Origin: a bacterium
GTDB taxonomy: Bacteria > Cyanobacteriota > Vampirovibrionia > Gastranaerophilales > Gastranaerophilaceae
NCBI GenBank assembly: GCA_017396025.1
Contig: JAFQNF010000044.1
Location: 62,001-126,000 of the forward strand
DNA: 64,000 nt
Direction: 5' to 3'
Below, piece by piece: positions 34,506 through 44,449 of the stretch. Below the pieces are notes generated by a model. The model ran no database searches. It saw nothing but the letters and a program-made list of their open reading frames with translations, and was not told the origin of the DNA. The first letter of the stretch is position 1, and the number at the start of each line of letters is the position of its first letter. The translations under genes were made by a program, and so were the position numbers.

Positions 34506-36227
34506 ATGGCGCTTGAAAATATAATAAAAACTGCAAAAGGTGAAGAAAAAGCAGATTTAGTTATTAAAAATGCACAAATTGTTAATGTTTTATCTGAAGA
34601 AATATATAAGGCAGATGTTGCAATTAAAGACGCTATAATTGCTGGGGTTGGAAGTGGTTATGTTGGCGAAAAAGAAATTGATGCTGCTGGCAAGTATATT
34701 TCACCTTCTTTTATAGATGGTCACGTTCATATTGAAAGTTCAATGTTATTGCCATCTGAGTTTGCCAAAATGGTAGTGCCATCAGGAACAACGACTGTTG
34801 TTGCTGATCCTCATGAAATATCTAATGTTATTGGTCTGCATGGTATTAGTTTTATGCGTGAAGCATCTAAAGATTTGCCTTTAGATGTTTATATGATGTT
34901 ACCATCTTGTGTTCCTGCTTCACCTTATGAAACATCAGGCTTTGAACTTAATAGTTATGATTTATCTATGTTGATTGATAGTCCTTGGGTATTAGGTATC
35001 GCTGAGATGATGAATTTTCCAGGTGTTATTAATTTAGATAGTGAAGTATTATCTAAAATCAAACTTGGTTTGGATAAAAGAAAACGTATAGACGGGCATG
35101 CGCCATATCTTTCTAATAAAGATTTATGTGCTTATGTGGCTGCAGGGGTTAGTTCTGACCACGAGTGTACAATTCCAGATGAAGCGATTGAAAAGCTTAG
35201 ACTTGGGATGTATATAATGATAAGAGAAGGCAGCGCGGCTAAAGATTTAGACGCATTAATTCCTGTTTTAAAAGAGTGCCCTACAAGAAAATGCATTTTT
35301 GTTACAGATGATAGATATCCTTGGGCTTTAAAAGAACATATTAATGAAATGGTTGCGAGGGTAGTAAAAAATGGTGTTTTACCTGTTAAAGCGGTGCAGA
35401 TGGCAAGCTTAAATACTGCTGAATATTTTGGACTTAAGAATCTTGGCGCAATAGCTCCTGGTTATAAAGCAGATATGTTATTGCTTGATAATTTAGAAGA
35501 TTTTAAACCTCAACTTGTAATAAAAAATGGTGAAGTTGTAGCTCAAAATGGTGAAATGGTTGTTGATATAAAAGAAAAAACATTGTCATCTCTTCGTGGT
35601 ACTGTAAATATTCGTTGGCTAGATAAAGATGATTTAAAAATAAAGGCAGAAAGTGCTAATGTAAAAGCTATTGAAGTTACTTCTGGCCTTTTGGTAACTA
35701 AAGCAGTTGAGGCAAAAGTAAATATTGAAGATGGTTATGCTGTTTCAAATATTGATGATGATGTCTTAAAAATTCTTGTTATCGAAAGACATAAAGCAAG
35801 CGGAAATATAGGCAAAGGCTTTGTTAAAGGTTTTGGTTTGAAATCTGGGGCGATTGCTTCTACTGTTGCGCATGATTCTCATAATATGATTGTTATTGGT
35901 ACAAATGATGATGATATGTTAAAAGCAATAAAAGAACTTGTTAAATCTCAAGGGGGAAAAGTCATCGTTAATAATGGCGAAGTTGTTGCAAAACTTGAAC
36001 TTCCTATTGCTGGTTTGATGTCTGAGCAATCTTCATCAGAAGTTATTCAAAAAGCTAAAGAACTAAAACAAGGCGAAAAAGTAATTGGTTGTTCATTAGA
36101 TGAACCATTTATGACAATGGCATTTTTATCTTTGTCTGTTATTCCTGAATTAAAACTTACAGATAAAGGTTTGATGGATGTTATGACTGGTAAGTTTACA
36201 AATTTGTTTACAAATGGCAATTTATAA
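34506..36227 (+). CDS. ade: Adenine deaminase
   Basis: Hydrolyses adenine to hypoxanthine and ammonia in purine salvage. The 573 residues match the Ade/AdeC family. The amidohydrolase metal site appears in FIDGHVHIESSML (about residue 75), with DPHEISNVIG, RIDGHAPYLS and SSDHECTIPDEA following. The C-terminal domain typical of adenine deaminase is present (AHDSHNMIVIGTNDDDM, about residue 458). RBS AAAGAGGG lies before the ATG at 34506. It is a single-gene unit with a possible operator palindrome upstream. Confidence 0.95.
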   Translation: MALENIIKTAKGEEKADLVIKNAQIVNVLSEEIYKADVAIKDAIIAGVGSGYVGEKEIDAAGKYISPSFIDGHVHIESSMLLPSEFAKMVVPSGTTTVVADPHEISNVIGLHGISFMREASKDLPLDVYMMLPSCVPASPYETSGFELNSYDLSMLIDSPWVLGIAEMMNFPGVINLDSEVLSKIKLGLDKRKRIDGHAPYLSNKDLCAYVAAGVSSDHECTIPDEAIEKLRLGMYIMIREGSAAKDLDALIPVLKECPTRKCIFVTDDRYPWALKEHINEMVARVVKNGVLPVKAVQMASLNTAEYFGLKNLGAIAPGYKADMLLLDNLEDFKPQLVIKNGEVVAQNGEMVVDIKEKTLSSLRGTVNIRWLDKDDLKIKAESANVKAIEVTSGLLVTKAVEAKVNIEDGYAVSNIDDDVLKILVIERHKASGNIGKGFVKGFGLKSGAIASTVAHDSHNMIVIGTNDDDMLKAIKELVKSQGGKVIVNNGEVVAKLELPIAGLMSEQSSSEVIQKAKELKQGEKVIGCSLDEPFMTMAFLSLSVIPELKLTDKGLMDVMTGKFTNLFTNGNL

Positions 36228-36281
36228 TCTTTAGGTGTTTTACATACTCAGGTTCAATGTATAAATAAGGAGTTCTCGGGT

Positions 36282-36680
36282 ATGATTTCAAATGTAAGTT
36301 TTTGTTCTTCATATGGTAAAGTAGCTTTAAATCCAAATGAAAAAATAGAAAATATGACTGCAGGTAAGCTTGCAAGAGCGACTAATGATGCATTTGAATT
36401 AGCTAGTAAAGATATTGGTCGTACAGTAAAACCTATTAGAAGAATTTCAGGTGAATCATTAAAAAGAATTAATCCGGAAGCATTTGATAGATCAGGTAAA
36501 CTGACAGAAGCAGGCAAAGAGGGCTTTGTAGCTGTTAATGGAAGAATGTTAGGTTTGGGATTGGATTCTAAAACTCATGAGTATGTTACTGCAATGAGAA
36601 ACCAGATTGCTCAAACAGCATATTTTGAGGATGACGGCACAGCATCTGTTTCAACACATTTTGATTATTATACTAAATAA
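36282..36680 (+). CDS. Hypothetical protein, weakly tag-like N-terminus
   Basis: A 132-residue protein of unknown function. The start MISNVSFCSSYGKVALNP partly resembles the N-terminal tag of other proteins here (short, Ser/Asn-rich, with a Ser-Phe pair). The rest is soluble and helical, with a Lys/Arg-rich centre and a Thr/Tyr-rich end. TAAGGAG lies about 11 nt before the ATG. Its 3' end overlaps dtd on the other strand by 8 bp. No domain recognised. Confidence 0.5.
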   Translation: MISNVSFCSSYGKVALNPNEKIENMTAGKLARATNDAFELASKDIGRTVKPIRRISGESLKRINPEAFDRSGKLTEAGKEGFVAVNGRMLGLGLDSKTHEYVTAMRNQIAQTAYFEDDGTASVSTHFDYYTK

Positions 36681-37119
36681 TAGGTGCATCAATTACAAAA
36701 GTAACAGGACCATTGTTTAGAAGTTTAACTTCCATATGTGCTCCAAAAACACCTGTTTTTACCGGAATATTTTGTTCTCTGATTTTAGAAATAAAATATT
36801 CATACATTTCATTAGCTTCATTGGGTGCCATTGCCTTATCAAAACTTGGGCGGGTGCCCTTTTTAACGTCGCCAGCTAAAGTGAATTGGGAAACAATCAA
36901 CATTTCACCTTGAATATCTTTTATTGATAAATTCATTTTCCCATTTTCATCAGAAAAACATCTTAAAACACTCACTTTATTTGCGAGCCAATCTGCTTGC
37001 GCCTTTGTGTCTCCTTTTTCTGCTCCGAATAAAATTAAATACCCCTGTCCAATTGAACTGAATAATTCATTTTCAATGGTAACAGAGGCATTATCAACTC
37101 TTTGAACAACAAGTCTCAT
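36673..37119 (-). CDS. dtd: D-aminoacyl-tRNA deacylase
   Basis: Releases D-amino acids wrongly attached to tRNA. The length, 148 residues, is typical. The start [17 protein letters not shown], the active-site segment MLIVSQFTLAGDVKKGTRPSF (S-Q-F-T, around residue 75-95) and the C-terminal GVFGAHMEVKLLNNGPVTF are characteristic (G-A-x-M and N-x-GPVT). Its ATG overlaps the ridA stop (TAATG). It is the third gene of the gyrA-ridA-dtd unit. Confidence 0.95.
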   Translation of the reverse strand: MRLVVQRVDNASVTIENELFSSIGQGYLILFGAEKGDTKAQADWLANKVSVLRCFSDENGKMNLSIKDIQGEMLIVSQFTLAGDVKKGTRPSFDKAMAPNEANEMYEYFISKIREQNIPVKTGVFGAHMEVKLLNNGPVTFVIDAPII

Positions 37120-37493
37120 TATTTAACCGCAATTACTTCTATTTCTGCTAAAGCACCTTTTGGTAATTCTTTTGCTGCTACGCATGAGCGTGCTGGCTTA
37201 GAAATAAATGCTTTTTCGTATAGACTGTTGAATACTACAAAGTCTTTCATATCAGCAATGAAACAAGTAGTTTTAACAACATCTTCAAATCCATAACCAG
37301 CAGCTTCAAGTAAACCACCAATATTTTTTAAGATTTGATTTGTTTGTTCTTCAATTGTTCCGCCAATAAATTCATTCGTTTGCGGATTTATTGCAATTTG
37401 TCCTGAACAATATAAAGTATTTCCACATTGATATGCTTGGGAATATGGTCCAATTGCTTTTGGAGCTTTATCTGTTGAAATGATTTTATTCAT
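37119..37493 (-). CDS. ridA: 2-iminobutanoate/2-iminopropanoate deaminase RidA
   Basis: Hydrolyses reactive enamine/imine intermediates released by PLP enzymes such as serine or threonine dehydratases; an L-serine dehydratase is encoded at 50-51.6 kb. It has 124 residues. The signature is clear: [20 protein letters not shown] near the N-terminus, GQIAINPQT, and [20 protein letters not shown] near the end, with the catalytic Arg in ARSCV. It overlaps gyrA by 8 bp (ATGAATAA) and is coupled to dtd. Confidence 0.95.
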   Translation of the reverse strand: MNKIISTDKAPKAIGPYSQAYQCGNTLYCSGQIAINPQTNEFIGGTIEEQTNQILKNIGGLLEAAGYGFEDVVKTTCFIADMKDFVVFNSLYEKAFISKPARSCVAAKELPKGALAEIEVIAVK

Positions 37494-40032
37494 TTGTATC
37501 GATTTCTCCTAATTTGTTTTGGATTGCTTCTTCAACATCTGCTTCAACTGCGTCTTCAACAGGAGCTTCTTTATCTGTAACTACAATTTTATTTACTGCC
37601 ATTACAGAATCATTTTCCATTAAGTTTTGGATTCTTACACCTGTTGCAGGTCTGCCTTGGCGAGAAATATCGCTAGCTTTAATTCTAGAAACAATACCAT
37701 TTTGAGTTACAACCATAATTTCATCTGTTTCTTCAACAACTGTTAATGCTACTAGCCTTGAATTTGCAGATTTAAATTTAGTTGCAATAAGACCAATACC
37801 GCCTCTATTTTGAGCTCTAAACTCAGACATCTTAGAACGTTTACCAAAACCGTCTGAAGTTACAACTAATAAGTCTGCATCATAGAAGTTTCTTGGAATG
37901 ATATCACAGCCAATAATTGTGTCAGAAGAACGTAATTTCATTGAGTTTACGCCTCTTGCGCTTCTTCCTAATGGTCTTAAGTCGTCAATTGCAAATCTGA
38001 TAGCCATACCACAGCTTGTTGCAATGAATACATCATCAGTACTGTTCGCTTGTTTTACCCAATTTAGAGTATCGCCTTCTTCTAGACCGATTGCAATAAT
38101 ACCGTTCTTTCTGATTGAAGCGAAGTTATCTAATCCAATTCTCTTAATGTAACCTTTTTTAGTTAACATAATTAAGTTCGAATTAGGGTCGAAATTAGAT
38201 ACAGGTACAACTGCTGTAATTTTTTCATCTTGTTCTAATGGTAATACGTTGATAATTGGTAAACCTTTAGCTTGTCTTGAACCTTCTGGGAAGTCATAAA
38301 CATTTAAGCTATAAACAGTACCCTTGCTAGAGAAGAATAATACTTTATCGTGCATCATTGCTGTAAAGAAGTGTCCTACATCATCATCTTCTTTTGTCTT
38401 AATGCCGCCTTTTCCTCTTGTAGCACGATTTTGACGTTCAAAAATATCTAAAGAAATACGTTTGATATAACCTTGGCGAGTGATGAATACAGCCATTGGA
38501 ACATTTGGTGTTAAATCTTCAATAGTCATTTCATCAGCTTCCGGTAGAATTTGAGTTTTTCTATCGTCGCCATATTTTTCTTTGTCTTCGTTTAGTTCTT
38601 GTTTGATTAAGTTTAATACTTTTTGTCTATCAGCAAGTAATTCTTCGTATTCTGCAATCTTTTTCTTTAAGTCGTCGTATTCGGCTTTGATTTTATCTTG
38701 TTCTAAGCCTGTTAAACGTCTTAATTGCATTTCTAAGATTGCGTTTGCCTGGTCAACATCTAGACCGAACCTAGACATCAAGCCAATTCTTGCTTCATCT
38801 GCAGTTTTAGATTTTTTAATTAATTCAATAACATCATCTAAGCTAGCTAATGCAATTAGTAAACCTTCTAAAATGTGAGCACGCATTTTTGCTTTTTTCA
38901 AGAAGAATAGAGTTCTTCTTGTGATGATTTCAACTCTGTGTTCAATAAATTCATTTAATACTTCAAGAAGGTTCATCAATCTTGGTTGTTGACCAACTAA
39001 AGCAAGCATATTAACACCGAATGTTGCTGTTAGTTGAGTATATTTGTATAAGTTATTTCTAACAACTTCTGGTTTTGCGTCACGTTTTAATTCGATAACA
39101 ATTCTCATACCGTCACGGTCAGATTCATCACGGATATCAGAAATGCCATCAATCTTCTTGTCACGAACAAGTTCTGCAATTTTTGTAATTAAAGCAGCTT
39201 TGTTTACTTGGTAAGGGATTTCTGTAACAACAATTGCTGTTCTAGATTGACGACCGCCACCAGCTGGTATTTCTTCAAATGTTGAAATAGAAGACATTTT
39301 AACAGAACCACGACCAGTATGATAAGCTTTTCTAATTTCAGATAAACCAATAATGCTTGCACCAGTAGGGAAGTCTGGACCTTTAACGTGTTGCATTAGT
39401 TCATCAACTGTTAAGTTAGGGTTATCAATTAAAGCGATTGTACCATCAACAACTTCGCATAAGTTGTGAGGTGGAATATTTGTTGCCATACCAACAGCAA
39501 TACCTGAAACACCGTTTAATAAAAGCATTGGTAATCTAACAGGAAGTACAGAAGGTTCTTCTAATGAACCATCGAAGTTTGGTACAAAATCAACAGTTTC
39601 ACAATCTATATCAGCAAGCATTGATGTTGTGATTTTGTGCATTCTAGCTTCTGTATACCTCATCGCAGCAGCACCGTCACCGTCAACAGAACCAAAGTTT
39701 CCGTGACCATCTACTGTTAAATATCTTGTAGAAAAGTCTTGAGCCATACGAACTAATGATTCATATACAGCTGTATCGCCGTGAGGGTGATATTTACCTA
39801 ATACTTCACCAACGATTCTTGCGCACTTTTTGAATGGTTTATCTGGTGCCATACCAAGTTCGTTCATAGCGAATAAAATACGTCTGTGAACTGGTTTTAA
39901 ACCGTCTCTAACATCTGGTAATGCTCTGCCAATAATAACAGACATAGCATAGTCTATATAACATTGTTTCATCTGTTCGCGAATATTAACAGGAACAATT
40001 TTGCCGTGTTCAAAAAAATTCTGTTGAGCCAA
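37486..40032 (-). CDS. gyrA: DNA gyrase subunit A
   Basis: Cleaves and rejoins DNA in the gyrase A2B2 complex that adds negative supercoils. It has 848 residues. The catalytic tyrosine is Tyr126 in [10 protein letters not shown]. The quinolone region reads [17 protein letters not shown], with Thr and Glu at the E. coli Ser83 and Asp87 positions. The GyrA box is altered ([10 protein letters not shown]). The C-terminal beta-pinwheel repeats are present. The start appears to be TTG at 40032, with AAGGGG 9 nt upstream; no ATG lies near the expected N-terminus. gyrB is not in the window. Confidence 0.97.
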   Translation of the reverse strand: MAQQNFFEHGKIVPVNIREQMKQCYIDYAMSVIIGRALPDVRDGLKPVHRRILFAMNELGMAPDKPFKKCARIVGEVLGKYHPHGDTAVYESLVRMAQDFSTRYLTVDGHGNFGSVDGDGAAAMRYTEARMHKITTSMLADIDCETVDFVPNFDGSLEEPSVLPVRLPMLLLNGVSGIAVGMATNIPPHNLCEVVDGTIALIDNPNLTVDELMQHVKGPDFPTGASIIGLSEIRKAYHTGRGSVKMSSISTFEEIPAGGGRQSRTAIVVTEIPYQVNKAALITKIAELVRDKKIDGISDIRDESDRDGMRIVIELKRDAKPEVVRNNLYKYTQLTATFGVNMLALVGQQPRLMNLLEVLNEFIEHRVEIITRRTLFFLKKAKMRAHILEGLLIALASLDDVIELIKKSKTADEARIGLMSRFGLDVDQANAILEMQLRRLTGLEQDKIKAEYDDLKKKIAEYEELLADRQKVLNLIKQELNEDKEKYGDDRKTQILPEADEMTIEDLTPNVPMAVFITRQGYIKRISLDIFERQNRATRGKGGIKTKEDDDVGHFFTAMMHDKVLFFSSKGTVYSLNVYDFPEGSRQAKGLPIINVLPLEQDEKITAVVPVSNFDPNSNLIMLTKKGYIKRIGLDNFASIRKNGIIAIGLEEGDTLNWVKQANSTDDVFIATSCGMAIRFAIDDLRPLGRSARGVNSMKLRSSDTIIGCDIIPRNFYDADLLVVTSDGFGKRSKMSEFRAQNRGGIGLIATKFKSANSRLVALTVVEETDEIMVVTQNGIVSRIKASDISRQGRPATGVRIQNLMENDSVMAVNKIVVTDKEAPVEDAVEADVEEAIQNKLGEIDTNE

Positions 40033-40103
40033 AACTTATACCCCTTTTATAAAATTAATTTGTTATCCCTCACTCAAACCCAATATAGGGTCATGATACT
40101 TAT

Positions 40104-40131
40104 ATTGTAACACAAACACGCTTTTGAGCAA
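40104..40131 (-). promoter_or_regulatory. Candidate gyrA promoter
   Basis: On the minus strand, TTGCTC (40131-40126), a 16-bp spacer and TACAAT (40109-40104). The leader then contains a small hairpin with arms ACCC and GGGT (about 40078-40091) before the AAGGGG RBS. Confidence 0.5.
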
Positions 40132-40150
40132 ATTTATTAACAATAAAAAA

Positions 40151-40176
40151 GAAAACTTTTATTAAGTTTTCTTTTT
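40151..40176. terminator. Bidirectional terminator
   Basis: GAAAACTT-TTATT-AAGTTTTC flanked by A-run and T-run. It ends the minus-strand gene at 40201 ahead of gyrA. Confidence 0.75.
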
Positions 40177-40200
40177 AAGTCTGTATTGCTTTTGAAGTAT

Positions 40201-40863
40201 TTATTTCTGTAGCAATCCGTATTTTCTTGCAACTTGAATTGATTCTTCATTCATAGCAACAGGGATTCCTTTCATTTTCATATCTCTCATATAGGCATAT
40301 CTATGTCTGCCGTCGGTAAATGTTATGCGAGGATGTCCGAATTCTTCTGTTATATGAACTGTTGGTGCATGAATTTTTTTACCTGTTTTTAGATATTCTT
40401 CAAATCTTTTCATTCTTTCTGGTTGAGAAATGTTATCTCCTTTTCCAATGTATGCAAAACCGTAGTCTTCATAATTTATGTCGAATTTAAATCTATCTAT
40501 TTCAACTAATTTAAAGCCGTCTTTTTTATCAAAAGGATGTAAAACAATTCTTTCTTTAACGCTTTCAGGTGAATCTAATAATGTGTAGAAAGATGTTCTT
40601 GTAAATTTTATTCCTTTGTTCGCTAGCATTGTTTCAATTTCATCATCAGCAATACAGTCTGCGCCTTGAATTCTTGTTGTTGCATATCTGTAGTTGTAAT
40701 TTTCTTCTGGGATTTCTGTCTCTGCATAAATATTTTCACCTTGGAAACAATAACGGTTTTCTATATTGCGTATTTCATTAAGCTTATCAGGATTTTCTTG
40801 CCCTTTTACTGTATATAAGGCTTTGAAAGAAGTATTAAAATTGTTAAAACCATTAATTTGCAT
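40201..40863 (-). CDS. Tagged protein with ParB/sulfiredoxin-like motif
   Basis: A 220-residue protein. It opens MQINGFNNFNTSFKALYTVK, one of the clearest examples of the N-terminal tag (M-Q-I, Asn-rich, Ser-Phe-Lys-Ala). The C-terminal half has APTVHITEEFGHPRITFTDG, then RHRYAYMRDMKMKGIPVAM. This looks like the ParB/Srx-type G-R-H-R nucleotide-binding motif and following helix. Actual activity is unknown. It is a single gene between gyrA and uppS, with its own terminator. Confidence 0.55.
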   Translation of the reverse strand: MQINGFNNFNTSFKALYTVKGQENPDKLNEIRNIENRYCFQGENIYAETEIPEENYNYRYATTRIQGADCIADDEIETMLANKGIKFTRTSFYTLLDSPESVKERIVLHPFDKKDGFKLVEIDRFKFDINYEDYGFAYIGKGDNISQPERMKRFEEYLKTGKKIHAPTVHITEEFGHPRITFTDGRHRYAYMRDMKMKGIPVAMNEESIQVARKYGLLQK

Positions 40864-40908
40864 TGTTTAAATCCTTTTTGCTTTTGTAAAACATGTGAAG
40901 ATTGAAAA

Positions 40909-40939
40909 TTGCGTATAACTATTTTTTTTGATTTATAAT
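40909..40939 (+). promoter_or_regulatory. Candidate uppS promoter
   Basis: TTGCGT (40909-40914), a long 19-bp spacer and a perfect TATAAT (40934-40939), followed by the AAAGAG RBS before the ATG at 40961. Confidence 0.45.
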
Positions 40940-40960
40940 TTTAAGAAAGAGAATTTATTT

Positions 40961-41704
40961 ATGAAAAATATGCAAGTAGAAAAAAATGAAATAGTCGAAA
41001 TAGTTAAAAATACAAATTTTAAACACGTTGCTATTATTATGGATGGTAATCGCCGTTGGGCAAAAAAAAGAATGTTGCCATCTGCGGCTGGGCATAAAAA
41101 AGGTGTTGAGGCACTTCGCGCAACTTTAAAAGCTTGTGCAAAATTTGGTATTAAGTATTTAACTGTTTATGCTTTTTCTACTGAAAATTGGAAACGCGAT
41201 AGAGAAGAAGTTGAATTTTTGATGTCTTTATTAGCGAAAACAATTGTAAATGAAGTTCCTGAATTTATTGAAAATGACATTAGACTAACTTTTATTGGTG
41301 ATAGAAAATCTTTGAGTAAAGAAATAGTTGATGTTTTAGAGTTTGGTGAAAAAGAAACTGCTGATTGCAAAACTTTAAACCTTCAAATTGCGTTTAACTA
41401 TGGTGCAAGAATGGAAATAACAAATGCACTAAAAGAAATTTCATTGAAAGTTAAAAATGGTGAAATATCAGAAGACGAAATTACAGAAGATTTAATTTCT
41501 CAAAATTTATATACATCAAATATTCCAGACCCTGATTTATTGATTAGAACAGGTGGAGAACAAAGAATTAGTAATTATTTACTATGGCAATGTGCTTATA
41601 CGGAAATTTATATCACAGATATTTTCTGGCCAGAGTTTGATGAAAAAGCGCTTGCTAGTGCGATTTTAGAATTTAATTCAAGACAAAGAAGATTTGGAAA
41701 ATAG
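40961..41704 (+). CDS. uppS: Isoprenyl (undecaprenyl) diphosphate synthase
   Basis: Condenses isopentenyl diphosphate units in cis configuration to make undecaprenyl diphosphate, the carrier for peptidoglycan and surface glycans. It has 247 residues. The UPP motif HVAIIMDGNRRWAKKR (catalytic Asp, about residue 26) and SAAGHKKGVEAL are clear, as are YAFSTENWKR and the C-terminal LIRTGGEQRISNYLLWQ. The frame is open from a TTG at 40928, but AAAGAG fits the ATG at 40961. It is cotranscribed with rdgB (3-bp gap). It would supply lipid carrier to the glycosyltransferases in the window. Confidence 0.95.
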   Translation: MKNMQVEKNEIVEIVKNTNFKHVAIIMDGNRRWAKKRMLPSAAGHKKGVEALRATLKACAKFGIKYLTVYAFSTENWKRDREEVEFLMSLLAKTIVNEVPEFIENDIRLTFIGDRKSLSKEIVDVLEFGEKETADCKTLNLQIAFNYGARMEITNALKEISLKVKNGEISEDEITEDLISQNLYTSNIPDPDLLIRTGGEQRISNYLLWQCAYTEIYITDIFWPEFDEKALASAILEFNSRQRRFGK

Positions 41705-41707
41705 ACT

Positions 41708-42289
41708 ATGATTAAAATTATTCTTGCAACGTCAAACCCTCATAAATTGGAAGAAATTAATGCGATAAATACAAATCCTGAAATTGTTTTTGATGTTGTA
41801 GATGGTGATTTTGATCCAGAAGAAAATGGAGTTAATTTTAAAGAAAATGCTCTAATCAAGGCTAAAGAAGCTGCTAAAATAATGAAAACTTATTGTTTGG
41901 CTGATGATTCTGGTCTTTGTGTTGATGTGTTAGAAGGTCGTCCTGGTATTCATTCTGCGAGATATGCTCAAACTCAAAAAGAAAAAATTGAAAAATTATT
42001 AGCAGAAATGAAAGATGTGCCTTATGATTGGCGCGGGGCACATTTTGTTTGCTCTATGGTTCTTGTTGATTCTGACGGAAATCTTGTTCACGCACAAGAA
42101 GGCAGAGTTTACGGATTTATTGATGATAGCCCAAAGGGAACAAATGGTTTTTGCTATGACCCAATATTTTTTATTCCTGCAAAAGATAAAACAATGGCAG
42201 AACTTCCAGAAGAAGAAAAAAATGCAATATCTCACCGTTCAAATGCTTTAAGGCCAATGCTTAAATGGATTGAAGAAAATTTAATCTAA
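41708..42289 (+). CDS. rdgB: XTP/dITP diphosphatase (RdgB/HAM1)
   Basis: Hydrolyses non-canonical purine nucleotides (XTP, ITP, dITP) to monophosphates, keeping them out of DNA and RNA. It has 193 residues. Family motifs: ATSNPHKLEEI at the N-terminus, LADDSGLCVDVLEGRPGIHS (about residue 66), GTNGFCYDPIFFIP, and SHRSNALR near the end. It follows uppS by 3 bp. Its 3' end overlaps the large tagged membrane protein gene by 4 bp, tail to tail. Confidence 0.95.
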   Translation: MIKIILATSNPHKLEEINAINTNPEIVFDVVDGDFDPEENGVNFKENALIKAKEAAKIMKTYCLADDSGLCVDVLEGRPGIHSARYAQTQKEKIEKLLAEMKDVPYDWRGAHFVCSMVLVDSDGNLVHAQEGRVYGFIDDSPKGTNGFCYDPIFFIPAKDKTMAELPEEEKNAISHRSNALRPMLKWIEENLI

Positions 42290-43902
42290 GCCGTTGTGCT
42301 TTTTACTTCTGTTTGTTGTTGTTCTTCAAATTCTCTTAGCCCAGGAGCAGCACTGCTACCAGTTCTGTGTCTTGTAATCGCATATTGAACTTTTGGAATT
42401 ACAACGCCAAGTGCTAATGCAGAAATTCCTATTGCAACTGCTCTAAATCCTGCAGACATTATAAATCCTTTTTTATTTATGCTGTTTAATAGTTTTTTAT
42501 CAACAATTCCGTTATTCTTTTTCTTTGCTATATCAATAACTGATTGTGCGTAATTTCCAATATCATCTCTAAATGAAGTGATTTTCTTCATTGGGATATA
42601 TTTGTATGGGTTTGTTAAAGAATCGCCAAATTTACTACCAAACAATTTTTGCATAAATTTAGGATCACTAATTGAACCTTTGTTTAATACATCTGCAACT
42701 TGTTGTTTTGTAAGAACAGCACCGACGCCAGCTTGCATTGGCTGTAATTTTGCCATTTCTGCTGCTTTTTTCATTAATTCTTCGTCAGGTAAATGTTTGC
42801 CCAGTTCTGATAAAGAAATTACATCCGAGTTGAATGGGAGTTTTGACATTAGTTCTTTTGCTGCATCATCAAGAGTACCAATTGTTTTTGCTGCAAATTC
42901 TTTAACGCCCATTGATCCTTTTTCGCCTAATTGTTCAACTAGTTTTTCGTGTACTTGTTTTGCGGCAACTGGGTCGATTGATGTGTAACCTTTGCTTCCT
43001 GTCGCTTTTTGTAATCCAGAATATATCAATGGAGTACTTGCAATGTAGAAGAATGAAGAAGCCACATCTCTAAATAAATATTCTAAACCTTCATCTTTGT
43101 TTCTTGCAGAAGCTACACGACCAGTTGTAATACCAACATCACTAGAAAGTAGCTTGCAAACTTTATTGTTTTCTAAATAGTGAACAATTGTTGTCATCAT
43201 CTCTGGTGATAATAAACCTTTGAATGATGGTTTTTCTTTTCCTGCAATTCTTTTGTTAAATTCTTCAAATGAAACAGTAACTGCGTTTGCCATAGCTACA
43301 GTTGCCATTTCTTTTGTTATCAATTTATCTTGATTATTGTTTTTATCTTGTGCTTTTCTAGCTGCTTCTTGTTGTTTTTTCTCTTTTGACATAAACATTC
43401 TTGTTATGCCTTGGTTAATTTTGGGAAGAGCAAAACCAACAAATGCTGTTGATAAAAGTGTTGCGGCAATGATTTTTGTGAATTTGAAACTAGCAAGTTT
43501 CTTTTCTACCTTTGCAACGTCTTCTGGTTTTACATTTAGTTTGTGTAAATCGGCAACTCTGTTTTGGAATGGAGTTCTTAGTGCATCTCTTCCAACATCA
43601 AATTCTGTTGTAGGAAGTTTCAAAACTTTTTCTCCGAATTTGTCGCCAAGTTTATTAAAGATATCCACACCCTTCATCCAAAAAACAGCAGCTAAAATGT
43701 CATCGGTTGCACGTTCTCTTAATTCGTTTATTCCGCCTCTTTTATAAGCGTTATAACCACGACCACCTGTAACAGCAGATTCTAACAATACGGTAGAAGC
43801 CAATGCATCAGGATTTGCAAGAGTTCTTACAATTTCCCTTCCCCCTTTGTGGCTCACATTATTTTTATTATTAGTGTTTGCTTGTATATTATTGATGCGC
43901 AT
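42286..43902 (-). CDS. Large tagged membrane-associated protein of unknown function
   Basis: A 538-residue protein. It begins MRINNIQANTNNKNNVSHKG, a variant of the N-terminal tag (M-R-I, Asn-rich, Ser-His-Lys-Gly). Several hydrophobic segments follow, at about 155-172 and near the C-terminus (about 495-515), separated by a long soluble helical region with many Lys and Ala. No known domain is recognised. It stands alone, divergent from rpsT. The position of the tag ahead of membrane helices means the tag is not a normal signal peptide. Confidence 0.55.
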   Translation of the reverse strand: MRINNIQANTNNKNNVSHKGGREIVRTLANPDALASTVLLESAVTGGRGYNAYKRGGINELRERATDDILAAVFWMKGVDIFNKLGDKFGEKVLKLPTTEFDVGRDALRTPFQNRVADLHKLNVKPEDVAKVEKKLASFKFTKIIAATLLSTAFVGFALPKINQGITRMFMSKEKKQQEAARKAQDKNNNQDKLITKEMATVAMANAVTVSFEEFNKRIAGKEKPSFKGLLSPEMMTTIVHYLENNKVCKLLSSDVGITTGRVASARNKDEGLEYLFRDVASSFFYIASTPLIYSGLQKATGSKGYTSIDPVAAKQVHEKLVEQLGEKGSMGVKEFAAKTIGTLDDAAKELMSKLPFNSDVISLSELGKHLPDEELMKKAAEMAKLQPMQAGVGAVLTKQQVADVLNKGSISDPKFMQKLFGSKFGDSLTNPYKYIPMKKITSFRDDIGNYAQSVIDIAKKKNNGIVDKKLLNSINKKGFIMSAGFRAVAIGISALALGVVIPKVQYAITRHRTGSSAAPGLREFEEQQQTEVKSTTA

Positions 43903-44005
43903 TGATAATATTCTAATAAACGTTAACTATTACATATACCCCTAAAAGTTCTCAATATTATTTTTTGCTAATTCTGTCAAAAAATTTAAAAAATTTAATA
44001 TTGGG

Positions 44006-44033
44006 TTTACTTTATCTTTTTAGATTATATAAT
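44006..44033 (+). promoter_or_regulatory. rpsT promoter
   Basis: TTTACT (44006-44011), a 16-bp spacer and TATAAT (44028-44033). A leader of about 60 nt follows, with a TCCTCTAAGCGGA hairpin and AAAGGA as RBS. Confidence 0.65.
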
Positions 44034-44101
44034 AAAAATACTCACTAATCCTCTAAGCGGATTGTTACATTGACAATACTGACTTATGAAAGGAAAACAT
44101 T

Positions 44102-44374
44102 ATGGCAAATATTAAATCATCTAAAAAAAGAGTTTTAGTAGCAGAAAGAAACTATGAAAGAAATGTTGCTTTCAAATCTTCTATCAAAACTGCTGTTAAA
44201 AAAGTTCTTGTTTTAGCACAAGCCAAAGAAAAAGACCAAGAAGCTATCAATGCAGCATTATCTCAAGCATATAAATTATGTGATAAAGCTGTTTCTAAAG
44301 GTATTTTACACAAAAATACAGCTTCTAGAAAAAAATCAAGATTAACAAAAGCTATCAACAAATTAATGGCTTAA
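44102..44374 (+). CDS. rpsT: 30S ribosomal protein S20
   Basis: Primary 16S rRNA-binding protein of the small subunit. At 90 residues it is the usual length and very basic. MANIKSSKKRVLVAERNYER and the C-terminal HKNTASRKKSRLTKAINKL are typical. It is a single-gene unit with its own promoter and terminator, as in most bacteria. Confidence 0.97.
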   Translation: MANIKSSKKRVLVAERNYERNVAFKSSIKTAVKKVLVLAQAKEKDQEAINAALSQAYKLCDKAVSKGILHKNTASRKKSRLTKAINKLMA

Positions 44375-44395
44375 TTCATAGATTTTTTTAGGTTT

Positions 44396-44428
44396 AAAAA
44401 AGCTCCTGACATTGAGGAGCTTTTTTTA
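44396..44428. terminator. Terminator between rpsT and the omega-like gene
   Basis: AAAAAAGCTCCT, loop GACATTG, AGGAGCTTTTTTT. It works for rpsT and, because of the flanking A-run, also for the minus-strand gene. Confidence 0.9.
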
Positions 44429-44449
44429 TAATTTATTTATTTCTTTTTA

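Noticed and set aside
42578..43747. Two 136-residue plus-strand frames inside the tagged membrane protein gene
   Set aside because: Antisense shadows, Ser/Phe-rich, with no RBS and no continuous coding signal.
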